From positions 2,476,501-2,540,500 of the forward strand of contig NZ_CP090953.1 of assembly GCF_021513175.1 (NCBI RefSeq): 64,000 nt of DNA, in the 5' to 3' direction. The notes beneath the pieces are model-generated. The model searched no databases, had not been told where the DNA came from, and worked only from the letters and a program-made list of their open reading frames with translations. The stretch's first letter is position 1. Each line of letters starts with the position of its first letter. Source of the DNA: Sphingomonas sp. S2-65 (GTDB taxonomy: Bacteria; Pseudomonadota; Alphaproteobacteria; Sphingomonadales; Sphingomonadaceae). Positions 56,193 through 64,000 of the stretch are shown here, piece after piece. Position numbers and translations under genes: made by a program.

Positions 56193-57522
56193 TCCACACG
56201 AAGCGGCCGCCGTTCAGCAGCGCGGCGGTGACCATCCCGATTCCGGAGGCGAGCACCAGGCCGGTCGGCCCCATGCCGATGGATACCAGCCACAGCCCCG
56301 CGCCGCCGGTGATGACGAAGAAGGCGAGGGTGCCGTTGATCCCGGCGGCGACCTGATCGCCGAGCGAGCGCAGCGCGTAGACGAACACCACCTGCACTCC
56401 GTCGAACAGGATGAACGGCGCCCAGACCGCCAGCATCGACATGGCGAGCATGTGCGTCTCCTGGCTCGCCGGGAAGATCTGGATGAGGGGCGTCGGCACC
56501 AGCACGAGCAGGAGCGCGAGGAACCCGGTGGCGAGCGCCGCCAGTCCGGCCGCGATCGCGGTGCGGCCGGCTGCCGCCTGGGGCACCCTTTCGCCCACGG
56601 CATTGCCGACCCGCACGCCTGCCGCCGATCCCAGCCCCAATGCGACGGCGAAGGTGACGTTGTGGATCGAGAACACGATCTGAAAGGCATGCGCCTGCAC
56701 GTCGCCGAGGCGGGTCGACAAGGCGATGAGGATCGCGAAGCCGACCAGTTCCAGGCCCGAGGCGATCGCCGGCACGATGCCGAAGCGCAGCAGGCCGAGT
56801 GCGCCCCGCAAGGTTTCCGCGGTGGCGAAGCCGGACAGGTCGCGCACGCCGCGTGCGTGCGCCCGGGGAAGCGTCCAGGCGGCGGCGACCATGCCGGCGG
56901 CGCCCAGTGCGGAAGCGATCGCCGTCGCCCCCGCCGCACCGACCGCGCCCAGCGCCGGAAGCCCCAGGTGACCGCCCGACATCGCCCAGGCGAGCAGCGC
57001 GTTGATCGGCAGCACCGCCAGATTGACCACCGTCACGCGGCGGGGCCGGCTCACGCCCTCGAGGAAGAAGCTGCCTGCCAGGATGACCAGCTGGAACGGG
57101 TAGGCGAGCGCCATCACCCGCACCACCGCGGCGGCGGCGGGCGCGGTCGCGGGCGCCACGCCGATCCCCAACAGCATCGGCTCGGGGAAGGCGAACAGGA
57201 TGCCCGCGCTCGCCAGCCCCAGCAGTACCGCCAGCACGGTGCCTTGATGGAGTAGCCGCCCGGTCTCGCGCAGTTCGCCCGCCCCGTCGGCACGGGCGAC
57301 ATGCACCAGGATCCCGGTCAGCGCGCCCAGTCCCATGACGATGCCCGGAAAGGTGATCGCCCGGCTTGCGCCCAGCGCGGCGGCCTCGCGCTCGCCGGTC
57401 AGCCCGACCATCGCCACGTCGGTGACGTGCAGGATCGTCCAGTTGAGGCTGGTCAGTATCACCGGCCAGGCCAGCGCCAGGATGCGGCGCATCTCGGCGC
57501 GAAGGGTGGGGGGCAGCTGCAT
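56164..57522 (-). CDS. MATE family efflux transporter
   Basis: A 452-residue multidrug-and-toxin-extrusion type transporter with twelve hydrophobic segments, beginning [43 protein letters not shown]. Duplicated halves are visible from about residue 240 ([31 protein letters not shown]). It would export cationic compounds or metabolites with Na+ or H+; the substrate is unknown. The start at 57522 removes an unsupported N-terminal extension that runs across the tRNA gene. Confidence 0.92.
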   Translation of the reverse strand: MQLPPTLRAEMRRILALAWPVILTSLNWTILHVTDVAMVGLTGEREAAALGASRAITFPGIVMGLGALTGILVHVARADGAGELRETGRLLHQGTVLAVLLGLASAGILFAFPEPMLLGIGVAPATAPAAAAVVRVMALAYPFQLVILAGSFFLEGVSRPRRVTVVNLAVLPINALLAWAMSGGHLGLPALGAVGAAGATAIASALGAAGMVAAAWTLPRAHARGVRDLSGFATAETLRGALGLLRFGIVPAIASGLELVGFAILIALSTRLGDVQAHAFQIVFSIHNVTFAVALGLGSAAGVRVGNAVGERVPQAAAGRTAIAAGLAALATGFLALLLVLVPTPLIQIFPASQETHMLAMSMLAVWAPFILFDGVQVVFVYALRSLGDQVAAGINGTLAFFVITGGAGLWLVSIGMGPTGLVLASGIGMVTAALLNGGRFVWISRRSRWQS

Positions 57523-57646
57523 GGCAGGCGGGCTTAGGGGCTCGAAATGATTCAGGAAAGCGTGCTTGCCCGCTTGCCATGCCCTGGACCCTTTGCTAGG
57601 GGCCGCTGCCTTACCAGCCGTCGGGGCCTCCGACGGAGTTTCACGT

Positions 57647-57733
57647 GCGGTCGTGGCGGAACTGGTAGACGCGCAACGTTGAGGTCGTTGTGGCCGAAAG
57701 GCCGTGGAAGTTCGAGTCTTCTCGACCGCACCA
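57647..57733 (+). tRNA. tRNA-Leu (anticodon GAG)
   Basis: An 87-base tRNA with encoded CCA. The acceptor strands GCGGTCG and CGACCGC pair fully, the D-arm reads TGGCGGAACTGGTAGAC, the anticodon stem-loop GTTGAGGTCG presents GAG, and a long variable arm (GTGGCCGAAAGGCCGTG) marks a class II tRNA. The T-arm GTTCGAGTC is present. A terminator follows at once. Confidence 0.97.
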
Positions 57734-57742
57734 GAAACCAAA

Positions 57743-57773
57743 AACGGCGCCCTGCGGGGCGCCGTTCTTTTTT
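57743..57773 (+). terminator. Rho-independent terminator after tRNA-Leu
   Basis: AACGGCGCCC and GGGCGCCGTT form a perfect 10-bp stem with a four-base loop, followed by CTTTTTT. Confidence 0.93.
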
Positions 57774-57866
57774 CGGCCATGGCACAATTCTGCGACAACT
57801 CGCTTGTAGCCCGCAGCAACAGGCAGGGCCTCCACTGGCCGCGTGCGATTTTATTGGGAGTTGGTG

Positions 57867-60833
57867 ATGCGTAAATTGGGATGCGCGGTGGCGGGCCTGA
57901 TGGTCGGCGCCTGGCCGATGGCGGCGCTGGCCCAGGAGCAGGCGCCCGCCACGCCGGCCGCGCCCGCGCAGGACGCCGCGCCCGAGGAAGCCGCCGCGCC
58001 CGAGGACATGGGCGAGGAGATCGTCGTCACCGGCACGCTCAAGGGTGCGGTGCCGGGCGACATCAAGCCCGAAGAACAGCTCGGGCCCGCGGAAATCCGC
58101 GCTTATGGCGCCTCCAGCGTGTCGGAGCTGATCAGCCAGCTCTCGGCCCAGCTCGGCACCGGCCAGGGCCGCGGCGGCGAGCAGCCGGTGGTGCTGCTCA
58201 GCGGCCGCCGCTCCAGCTTCAGCGAAGTGCGCGACATCCCGCCCGAAGCGCTCGAGCGCGTCGACATCCTGCCGGAGGAAGTCGCGCTCAAATATGGCTA
58301 CACCGCCACCCAGAAGGTCATCAACTTCGTCCTGCGCCCGCGCTTCGCCGCGCTCTCCACCGAGCTCGAAGGGCGCGCGCCCACCGCGGGCGGCAACGCC
58401 GGCGGCCGCGGCGAAGCCAAGGTCGACGTGATCCGCCGCGACGAGCGCTTCAACGTCACGCTTCAGTACGACCAGTCCTCGGGCATCCTCGAAAGCGAGC
58501 GGGGCGTCTCGCGCGCCGCGGCGACGCTTTACGACCTGACCGGTAACATCACCGGGATCGGCGGCGCGCAGATCGATCCGGCGCTCAGCGCGCTCGCGGG
58601 CAGCACCGTGACCGTCGCCGGCGTGCCCGCCGCCGCGGCGTCCGGCCCGCAGGCGCTCGGCGCCTTCGTGGCCTCCGCCGGCCAGCCCAACGTCACCGAC
58701 ATCACCGGCTTCCGGACGTTGGTGAACCCGCAAAAGAACCTGGCGATCGGCGGCGTCTACAGCCGCCCGCTGTCCGACAAGATCCGGGCAAGCGCCAATT
58801 TCCGCGTCGAGGGCACCGAAAGCAGCGCGCTGCTCGGCCTGCCCAGCTACACGCTGCGCCTGCCCGCCGGCAGCCCCTATTCGCCGTTCGCGGGCGACGT
58901 GCAGTTGCTGCGTTATTATGACGGCGGGACGCCGCTCACGCGCGCCAACAGTTCGCGCGCTTATCATGGCGAAGTGACCGTGAACGGCGATAGCACGCCC
59001 TGGGCGAACAGCTGGCGCTGGTCGCTCAACGCCAGCTACGACCTGTCGACCAGCGATTCGACCACCGATCGCGGCATCGACCCCCTGGCGATGCAGGCAC
59101 TGCTCGACGCCGGCAATCCGGGGTTCAATCCGTTCGGCCCGGTCGTGCCCGGCGTGCTCGGCTTCCGGCCCGATGACACCAGCCACTCGCGCAACGGCGA
59201 CGGCCGCGTCGACCTGCTCACCAACGGCGCGCTGTTCAAGCTGCCCGCCGGCGACGTCAACGCCAGCATCCGCGTCCGCGGCCGCTTCCAGGACCTGTCG
59301 AGCGAGTCCTTCCGCAACGGCATCGGCCGCACCGCGGACATCGCCCGCGATGCCGGCAGTGTGCGCGGCAATCTCGACCTGCCGATCACCAGCCGCCGCC
59401 GCGAAGTGCTGGGGGCGATCGGCGACTTCTCGCTCAACGCCAATTTCGAAGCCGAGCAGCTCTCCGACTTCGGCCGGCTGACCAGCACCGGCTATGGCTT
59501 CAACTGGTCGCCGATCGAGCCGGTGCGCGCGATCGTCAGCTGGACGCAGGACAGCAACGCGCCGAGCCCGGGCAACCTCGGCGATCCGCTGCTGGTCACG
59601 CCCAATGTCCGCGTGTTCGATTATGTGCGCGGGGAGAGCGTCGACGTGACCTCGATCACCGGCGGCAACCCGCTGCTTCAGGCGGACAGCCGGCGGGTCT
59701 TCAAGCTCGGGCTGAACGTCCGCCCGCTCAAGGAGACCAACCTCAACCTGATCGCGAACTACACCAACCAGCGGTATCGCAACACGACCGGCAGCCTCCC
59801 CGGCGCCACCGCCGAGGTCGAGGCGGCGTTCCCCGACCGCTTCGTGCGGGACGCGAGTGGCGTCCTCACCAGCGTCGACTTCCGACCGATCAACTTCGCC
59901 CGCTACGAGCACAAGGAACTGCGCTGGGGGTTCAACCTGTTCCTCCCCATCTCCTCGCCCGCGCAGAAGCGCCAGCAGGAACGCATGACGCAATTCCGCG
60001 CGGCGATGCAGGAATCGCGGCGCACCGGCCAGCCGCTGCCGCCCGAGATGTCGGCGCAGATGGAGCAGTTCCGCCGCCTAGGTCAGCAGGAAAGCCTGTT
60101 CGGAAGCAATCAGCGCGGTTCGCGAGGGGGCCCGGAACGCGCCGCTGGCGCACGCGGTCAGGCGGAAGCCGCGCCTCCGCCAGAGGGCCAGGCGCCAGCA
60201 CCGGGCAATGCGCCTCCGCCGCCACCTCCCGGTGAGGGGCCGGGTGCGGGCGGTGCGCCGGGTGCAGGTCGCCCGGGTGGCGGCTTCGGCGGCCGTGGCG
60301 GCTTTGGCGGCGGCGGGGGCGGCCGTGGTGGCGGGCGCGGCGGCAACATGCTGCAGTTCAGCCTCTACCACACCTGGGTGTTCGAGGATCGCCGGCTGAT
60401 CCGCGAGGGCCTTCCGGTCCTCGACTATCTGAACGGCGCCGCGGCAAACAGCACAAGCGGGGGCACCCCCGCGCACAGCATCGAGTTCCAGAGCGGCATC
60501 CAGCGCGACGGCTTCCGCCTGCGGCTGGACGGCAGCTGGCAGAGCGGCACCCAGGTCGCGACCGGCACGCTGGGCAGCGGCGACCAATTGAGCTTCGGCA
60601 GCCTCGCGCGCTTCAACCTGGTGGCGCAGGCCGATCTCGGCCAGCAGACCGACCTGCTGCTCAAGCATCCCTGGCTACGCGGCACGCGCGTCAGCCTGCG
60701 GGTGGACAATCTGCTCGACGCGCGCCGGCGCGTGACCGACGAGGCGGGCGCGGTGCCGCTGGCCTATCAGCCCAACCTGCTCGATCCCACCGGGCGCACC
60801 GTGCGCCTTACGGTGCGCAAGCTGTTCTTCTGA
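57867..60833 (+). CDS. TonB-dependent outer-membrane receptor
   Basis: A 988-residue outer-membrane receptor. The ATG at 57867 with GGGAG upstream opens a signal peptide (MRKLGCAVAGLMVGAWPMAALAQ). An Ala/Pro/Glu linker is followed by a TonB-box-like EEIVVTGTL and a plug (SVSELISQLSAQLGTGQGRGGEQPVVLLSGRR, RVDILPEEVALKYGY). The barrel ends with NLLDPTGRTVRLTVRKLFF. A Gly/Arg/Pro-rich insert at about residues 750-830 (APGNAPPPPPPGEGPG, GRGGFGGGGGGRGGGRGG) interrupts the barrel, presumably as an outer loop. The ligand is unknown. Confidence 0.92.
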   Translation: MRKLGCAVAGLMVGAWPMAALAQEQAPATPAAPAQDAAPEEAAAPEDMGEEIVVTGTLKGAVPGDIKPEEQLGPAEIRAYGASSVSELISQLSAQLGTGQGRGGEQPVVLLSGRRSSFSEVRDIPPEALERVDILPEEVALKYGYTATQKVINFVLRPRFAALSTELEGRAPTAGGNAGGRGEAKVDVIRRDERFNVTLQYDQSSGILESERGVSRAAATLYDLTGNITGIGGAQIDPALSALAGSTVTVAGVPAAAASGPQALGAFVASAGQPNVTDITGFRTLVNPQKNLAIGGVYSRPLSDKIRASANFRVEGTESSALLGLPSYTLRLPAGSPYSPFAGDVQLLRYYDGGTPLTRANSSRAYHGEVTVNGDSTPWANSWRWSLNASYDLSTSDSTTDRGIDPLAMQALLDAGNPGFNPFGPVVPGVLGFRPDDTSHSRNGDGRVDLLTNGALFKLPAGDVNASIRVRGRFQDLSSESFRNGIGRTADIARDAGSVRGNLDLPITSRRREVLGAIGDFSLNANFEAEQLSDFGRLTSTGYGFNWSPIEPVRAIVSWTQDSNAPSPGNLGDPLLVTPNVRVFDYVRGESVDVTSITGGNPLLQADSRRVFKLGLNVRPLKETNLNLIANYTNQRYRNTTGSLPGATAEVEAAFPDRFVRDASGVLTSVDFRPINFARYEHKELRWGFNLFLPISSPAQKRQQERMTQFRAAMQESRRTGQPLPPEMSAQMEQFRRLGQQESLFGSNQRGSRGGPERAAGARGQAEAAPPPEGQAPAPGNAPPPPPPGEGPGAGGAPGAGRPGGGFGGRGGFGGGGGGRGGGRGGNMLQFSLYHTWVFEDRRLIREGLPVLDYLNGAAANSTSGGTPAHSIEFQSGIQRDGFRLRLDGSWQSGTQVATGTLGSGDQLSFGSLARFNLVAQADLGQQTDLLLKHPWLRGTRVSLRVDNLLDARRRVTDEAGAVPLAYQPNLLDPTGRTVRLTVRKLFF

Positions 60834-60842
60834 TCGCCGGAT

Positions 60843-60873
60843 CCCCCGCGGTGCTGGTGTATCGCGGGGGTTT
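60843..60873 (+). terminator. Possible terminator after the TonB-dependent receptor
   Basis: CCCCCGCG and CGCGGGGG form an 8-bp stem with a 12-base loop, followed by only TTT. It lies 10 bp downstream of the receptor stop. The T run is short, so its strength is doubtful. Confidence 0.5.
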
Positions 60874-60890
60874 GGGCTAGCGCCAGGGCT

Positions 60891-61427
60891 ATGAGTCAGC
60901 CCCACATCGTCGCGCTCGGCGGCACGCTTCGCACCGAATCGACGACTGGCCGCTTGCTCGCCGCGGCGCTTGCCAAGGCGGAGGCGCGCGGCGCGCGCAC
61001 CACGCTGCTGACCGGGGAGGCCATCGCTTTTCCGCATTACGAGCCTGGGGCGTGCGAAGGTAACCCGGCGATCGGCCATTATCTCGATGCGCTTCGTACT
61101 GCCGACGCAGTGATCGTCGGCTCGCCCGGCTATCACGGTACGCTCTCGGGACTGGTCAAGACCGCGCTCGACTATGTCGAGGAACTGCGCGGCGACGATC
61201 GCGTCTATTTCGACGGGCTGCCGGTCGGCCTGATCGCCACGGCGGCGGGGTGGCAGGCCGCCGTTTCGACGCTGACGGCATTGCGGACCATCACCCATTC
61301 GCTGCGCGGCTGGCCCACGCCGCTGGGGCTGGTGATCAACACCGCCGAGCCCGGCGACGCGGTTACGCGCGCAAGCGGCCCGATCGATACCATGGTCGAC
61401 CAGATCTTCACGTTCCTCGGGCGCTGA
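60891..61427 (+). CDS. NADPH-dependent FMN reductase family protein
   Basis: A 178-residue flavodoxin-like reductase: IVALGGTLRTESTTGRLLAAAL is the FMN phosphate-binding segment and IVGSPGYHGTLSGLVKTALDYVEEL the family signature. It resembles SsuE/ChrR-type NAD(P)H:FMN reductases. It is soluble, with no partner monooxygenase next to it. Physiological substrate is unknown. Confidence 0.9.
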   Translation: MSQPHIVALGGTLRTESTTGRLLAAALAKAEARGARTTLLTGEAIAFPHYEPGACEGNPAIGHYLDALRTADAVIVGSPGYHGTLSGLVKTALDYVEELRGDDRVYFDGLPVGLIATAAGWQAAVSTLTALRTITHSLRGWPTPLGLVINTAEPGDAVTRASGPIDTMVDQIFTFLGR

Positions 61428-61451
61428 TTTGAGAACGCGTATTCCTGCTTC

Positions 61452-61531
61452 GTCACCCCGGCCTTGAGCCGGGGTCCCGCTGGCTTGAAATCGACAGAAG
61501 AAGCGGGATCCCGGCTCAAGGCCGGGATGAC
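61452..61531. repeat. Inverted repeat (CCGGCCTTGAGCCGGG family)
   Basis: The 30-base arm at 61452-61481 (GTCACCCCGGCCTTGAGCCG and on) pairs with the arm at 61502-61531, matching at about 28 of 30 positions, with a 20-base loop. It lies between the convergent FMN-reductase and CorA genes. Similar TCATCCCGGCCTTGAGCCGG repeats are common in sphingomonads, and it may end transcription from both sides. Confidence 0.85.
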
Positions 61532-61575
61532 AGTAGTTCAACGGGTTGTTGCTGCTTCTGGGTGAACCCAGGCAC

Positions 61576-62529
61576 TCAACCCTCGAACCAGTGGCGCCGC
61601 ACGAAGAAGAAGCTGATCGCGGCGGCGATCACCACGCACACCGCCACGACGCCCCAGAACGCCCAGGCCGCATGCGCGTAGGGAATGCCCTCGACGTTCA
61701 TGCCCAGCAGCCCGGTGAGGAAGGTCAGCGGCAGGAACACCATCGCCACCACTGCGATCACCAGCGATCGCTGGTCGATCTGCTCGGCGCGCAGGTCGGT
61801 CAGGGTCTCGTGCATCAGCCCGGCGCGCTCGCGGATGCTTTCCAGTTCCTCGGCCATGCGCGCGGCCCGGTCGGCGGCGGCGTTGAGATGCAGGCGATCG
61901 TCGTCGCGCAGCCATTCGCCGGGCAGCGCCGCCAGCCGCTCCAAGGCAGCGCGCTGGGGATTCAGGAAGCGGCGATAGCCGATCGCCTGCACCCGCGCCT
62001 GATTGACGCCGCGGCGCAGGTCGAAGATCTGCCGCGACGCGATCTGCTCTTCGCAATCGTCGAGCGAGTCTCCCAGGTCGGCGACGACCGGATCGAGTTC
62101 CTCGGTGATCGCCTGGGCGATCGCGGCGATCAGGTCGCCGGGATCGAGGATCTCTCCGGCCTCGACTTGCTTGCGCACCGGATCGACTGCGTTGAGCGGC
62201 TTTCGCGTGACCGAGAACACCCTCCCGCCATGCGCGTACATCCGGATCGACGCGAGCGGATCGGAAGTGGCGAGCGCCTCCGACGAAAGCCCGCGCAGGT
62301 TGATCACCGCGCCGTCGCCGACCGCGTCGCAGCGTGGCCGGGTTTCGGCGGCGATCAGCGATTCCAGCACGAACGGCCCCAGCTTCGCCTCGCCCTCCAG
62401 CCACGCCTTGGCCCGGGCGTCGTTGGTCGTGAGATGCGTCCAGCTGAGGTCGGCCTCTTCGCGCAACGCATCCCGCAGGGTGACCTTTCGCGCCTGACCC
62501 TGATGCACGACATACGCGAAGCCGCTCAA
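61576..62529 (-). CDS. CorA/ZntB family divalent cation transporter
   Basis: A CorA-type magnesium or zinc transporter of 317 residues. No ATG exists in the right place; TTG at 62529 (MSGFAYVVHQGQARKV) forms a TTGA overlap with the siroheme-gene stop and has GGAG eight bases upstream. The cytoplasmic domain is followed by two C-terminal helices with the GMN motif in LLGMNVEGIPYAHA. The sequence (EELDPVVADLGDSLDDCEEQI, LRRGVNQARVQAIGYRRFL) is close to ZntB-like members. It is the third gene of the lysA-siroheme-corA unit. Confidence 0.9.
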   Translation of the reverse strand: MSGFAYVVHQGQARKVTLRDALREEADLSWTHLTTNDARAKAWLEGEAKLGPFVLESLIAAETRPRCDAVGDGAVINLRGLSSEALATSDPLASIRMYAHGGRVFSVTRKPLNAVDPVRKQVEAGEILDPGDLIAAIAQAITEELDPVVADLGDSLDDCEEQIASRQIFDLRRGVNQARVQAIGYRRFLNPQRAALERLAALPGEWLRDDDRLHLNAAADRAARMAEELESIRERAGLMHETLTDLRAEQIDQRSLVIAVVAMVFLPLTFLTGLLGMNVEGIPYAHAAWAFWGVVAVCVVIAAAISFFFVRRHWFEG

Positions 62530-63287
62530 CTCGCCATCTCCAGGTCCACCGACACGCCGGTGCCGGGATGCACCGGCGGCGCGGCGCAGGCAATCCGCAC
62601 CGCGTCGGCCCGCGCCCGGTCGAGGAGGTCCGCCGGCACGTCCGCGCGGTGGAACACCCGGTCCGCCTGCGCCAGCGCGCGCGCCTGGCGCAGCGTAAGG
62701 TCGTCGGGATCGGCGGAGTGCAATGTGAACCGCAGCATCGCTGGCGCGGCATCCCCCTGGGCGCCCTCCAGCCAGGCGGCGACGGCGTCCGCGTCGTGCG
62801 GCATCAACGGGTCGAGCGCGCCGTTCAGCGCCTCGCCCAGCGCGCGCCGCCTTTGCCCGCCATCGGGCCAACGCAGGCGCATCGCCGCGCGCGCGCCACC
62901 CAGCGCCTCGGCAAGCCGCCCGAGCCCTGCGGGCAGCAGTACCTCCAGCTTCTGCCGCAACGCCGCGGCAAGTCCCGCGGAGACCCCGGCGGTGCCGATC
63001 GCCACCAGCACCGGCGAGCGGTCGACGATCGCCGGCAGCGTGAAGTCGCACAGATCGGGGCGGTCAACGGTGTTCACCAGCACCCCGCGCGCGCGCAGCG
63101 CCGCCGTCACCGCTTCGGGTTCGTCCAGCGCGACGATCGCCAGGCTCGCTTGGTCCTCCACGCCGACGATGCGCGCGCCGGCACGCTCCAGCAGCCGCCT
63201 CTTGGCGTCGGCCATCTCGCCCTCGCCGGCCAGGATCACCGGCCGCCCCGCCAGTTTCACGAACAGGGGCAGGGCGGGCAGGCTCAT
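62526..63287 (-). CDS. Siroheme synthase N-terminal-like (precorrin-2 dehydrogenase) protein
   Basis: A 253-residue protein resembling the Met8/CysG-N NAD-dependent precorrin-2 dehydrogenase and sirohydrochlorin ferrochelatase. LPLFVKLAGRPVILAGEGEMADAKRRLLERAGA is the Rossmann start and PAIVDRSPVLVAIGTAGVSAGLAAALRQKLE the central motif. A C-terminal part (LTLRQARALAQADRVFHRADVP) looks like the opening of the SUMT methylase domain, here cut short. The start overlaps the lysA stop by 4 bp. CysG-type function is likely but a shortened methylase-like tail is odd. Confidence 0.82.
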   Translation of the reverse strand: MSLPALPLFVKLAGRPVILAGEGEMADAKRRLLERAGARIVGVEDQASLAIVALDEPEAVTAALRARGVLVNTVDRPDLCDFTLPAIVDRSPVLVAIGTAGVSAGLAAALRQKLEVLLPAGLGRLAEALGGARAAMRLRWPDGGQRRRALGEALNGALDPLMPHDADAVAAWLEGAQGDAAPAMLRFTLHSADPDDLTLRQARALAQADRVFHRADVPADLLDRARADAVRIACAAPPVHPGTGVSVDLEMAS

Positions 63288-64000
63288 TTCAGCCAGTCCG
63301 GCACATGCTCCTCGGCCATGATCGTCTCGGCCGATATGCGGCCTGCCACCACCGCGTAGGTGTCGCCCGACACCAGCACCTCGGGCACCAGCGGCCGGCT
63401 GTTATAGGTGCTCGCCATCGTCGCGCCGTACGCGCCGGCGCTGCGCAGCACCGCCAGGTCGCCGGCCTCGACCACGTCGATCTCCCGCCCCTTGGCGAAC
63501 ACGTCGCTCGATTCGCAAACCGGCCCGGCCACATTGGCGGTCATCGTCGCGCCGCTCGGCTTCACGGCGACGAAGTCGTGATACGCGTCGTACAGCGCCA
63601 CCCGCGCCAGGTCGTTCATCGCCGCATCGACGATCACCCAGGGGTGGACGACGCCGGGCTTCACCCACAGCACTTGCGTCAGCAGCACGCCGGCATTGGC
63701 GGCGATCACCCGCCCGGGCTCGAACATCAGCTCGACGTCCCAGTCGCGCGTCACGCGCGCCACCATCTCACCGAATTCGGCAGGCGAAGGCGGCGTGTCG
63801 GTGGTGCGGTACGGCACCCCCAGCCCCCCGCCCAGGTCGACATGGGTGATCGGGTGACCCGCCGCGCGCAGTTCGGCGACCAGCTCGCCGACGCGGGCAT
63901 AAGCGCGCTCCAGCGGCTCCAGGCTCTGCAACTGGCTGCCGATATGCACCGCCACGCCGCGCAGGTTCAGCCCGGGCAGCGGCGCCAGCCTGTCGAAGAT
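63284..64000 (-). CDS. lysA: Diaminopimelate decarboxylase, C-terminal part
   Basis: The frame is open to the right edge; 238 residues of the C-terminal part are present. LysA makes lysine from meso-diaminopimelate using PLP. GVAVHIGSQLQSLEPL, THVDLGGGLGVPY, MFEPGRVIAANAG, AGPVCESSDVFAKGR and GAYGATMASTYNSRPLVPEVLV are family motifs, including the cysteine and tyrosine that bind substrate across the dimer. The N-terminal part with the PLP lysine lies beyond the window. Its stop overlaps the siroheme gene start by 4 bp. Confidence 0.95.
   Translation of the reverse strand: MFDRLAPLPGLNLRGVAVHIGSQLQSLEPLERAYARVGELVAELRAAGHPITHVDLGGGLGVPYRTTDTPPSPAEFGEMVARVTRDWDVELMFEPGRVIAANAGVLLTQVLWVKPGVVHPWVIVDAAMNDLARVALYDAYHDFVAVKPSGATMTANVAGPVCESSDVFAKGREIDVVEAGDLAVLRSAGAYGATMASTYNSRPLVPEVLVSGDTYAVVAGRISAETIMAEEHVPDWLK

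Noticed and set aside
57774..57866. tRNA-associated integration site downstream of tRNA-Leu
   Set aside because: No second copy of the tRNA 3' end, no integrase and no compositional change follow it within the window.
57552..59993. An 813-codon minus-strand open frame opposite the TonB-dependent receptor
   Set aside because: It runs across the tRNA-Leu gene and terminator and mirrors the receptor codons; it is a GC-rich shadow.

Overview
The window is GC-rich chromosomal DNA from an alphaproteobacterium, most likely Sphingomonas or a close relative in the Sphingomonadaceae. The case rests on a crtY-crtI-crtB carotenoid operon plus a separate crtZ, TonB-dependent receptors of the sphingomonad type, a TPP-riboswitch-controlled thiC, and several GC-rich palindromic intergenic repeats of the kind common in sphingomonads. 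Most of the window is ordinary core genome. Gene identities come from reading motifs in the translated sequence; no database search was run.

Layout. 1-3300: end of a YgjP-like metallopeptidase, a class A penicillin-binding protein, msrB and crtZ. 3500-8550: sucC, etfBA (with a LiuR-like palindrome upstream) and a glnK-amtB operon with a clear sigma-54 promoter. 8579-15813: a DUF442-type phosphatase-like protein overlapping recQ, a HerA/DUF87-like ATPase, a hydrolase, a small acetyltransferase and an Atm1-type ABC exporter. 15817-19965: tightly overlapping crtY-crtI-LOG-crtB. 20062-21528: an S41 protease lipoprotein.

21886-26500 is an accessory pocket at the 3' end of thiC. It holds an AT-rich SIR2-domain gene, a diverged duplicate of the thiC 3' end, a DUF4160/DUF2442 pair, and thiC itself, which carries an in-frame palindromic repeat. 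26558-28599: MipA, a DUF2141 protein and a sterol-desaturase-like enzyme.

28631-43643 is the most unusual block. It has an aspartyl beta-hydroxylase-like protein, a sulfotransferase-like protein with a possible Nif11-like N-terminus, an acetyltransferase, a DUF6916-like protein, a phage-tail-collar (MdpB-like) protein, a 3127-residue autotransporter with about 18 tandem Ig-like repeats, a SAM-binding-fold protein and a PhyH-type dioxygenase. I suggest, as inference only, that this is a surface-protein or appendage locus with its own modifying enzymes.

43741-64000 returns to core genes: feoAB with a Fur-like site, ssb, pirin, metXW (split by a repeat), hisC-tyrC, ftsEX with a YdcF protein and an acyltransferase, a zinc-ribbon protein, a MATE exporter, tRNA-Leu(GAG), a large TonB-dependent receptor, an FMN reductase, and lysA-siroheme-corA running off the right edge.
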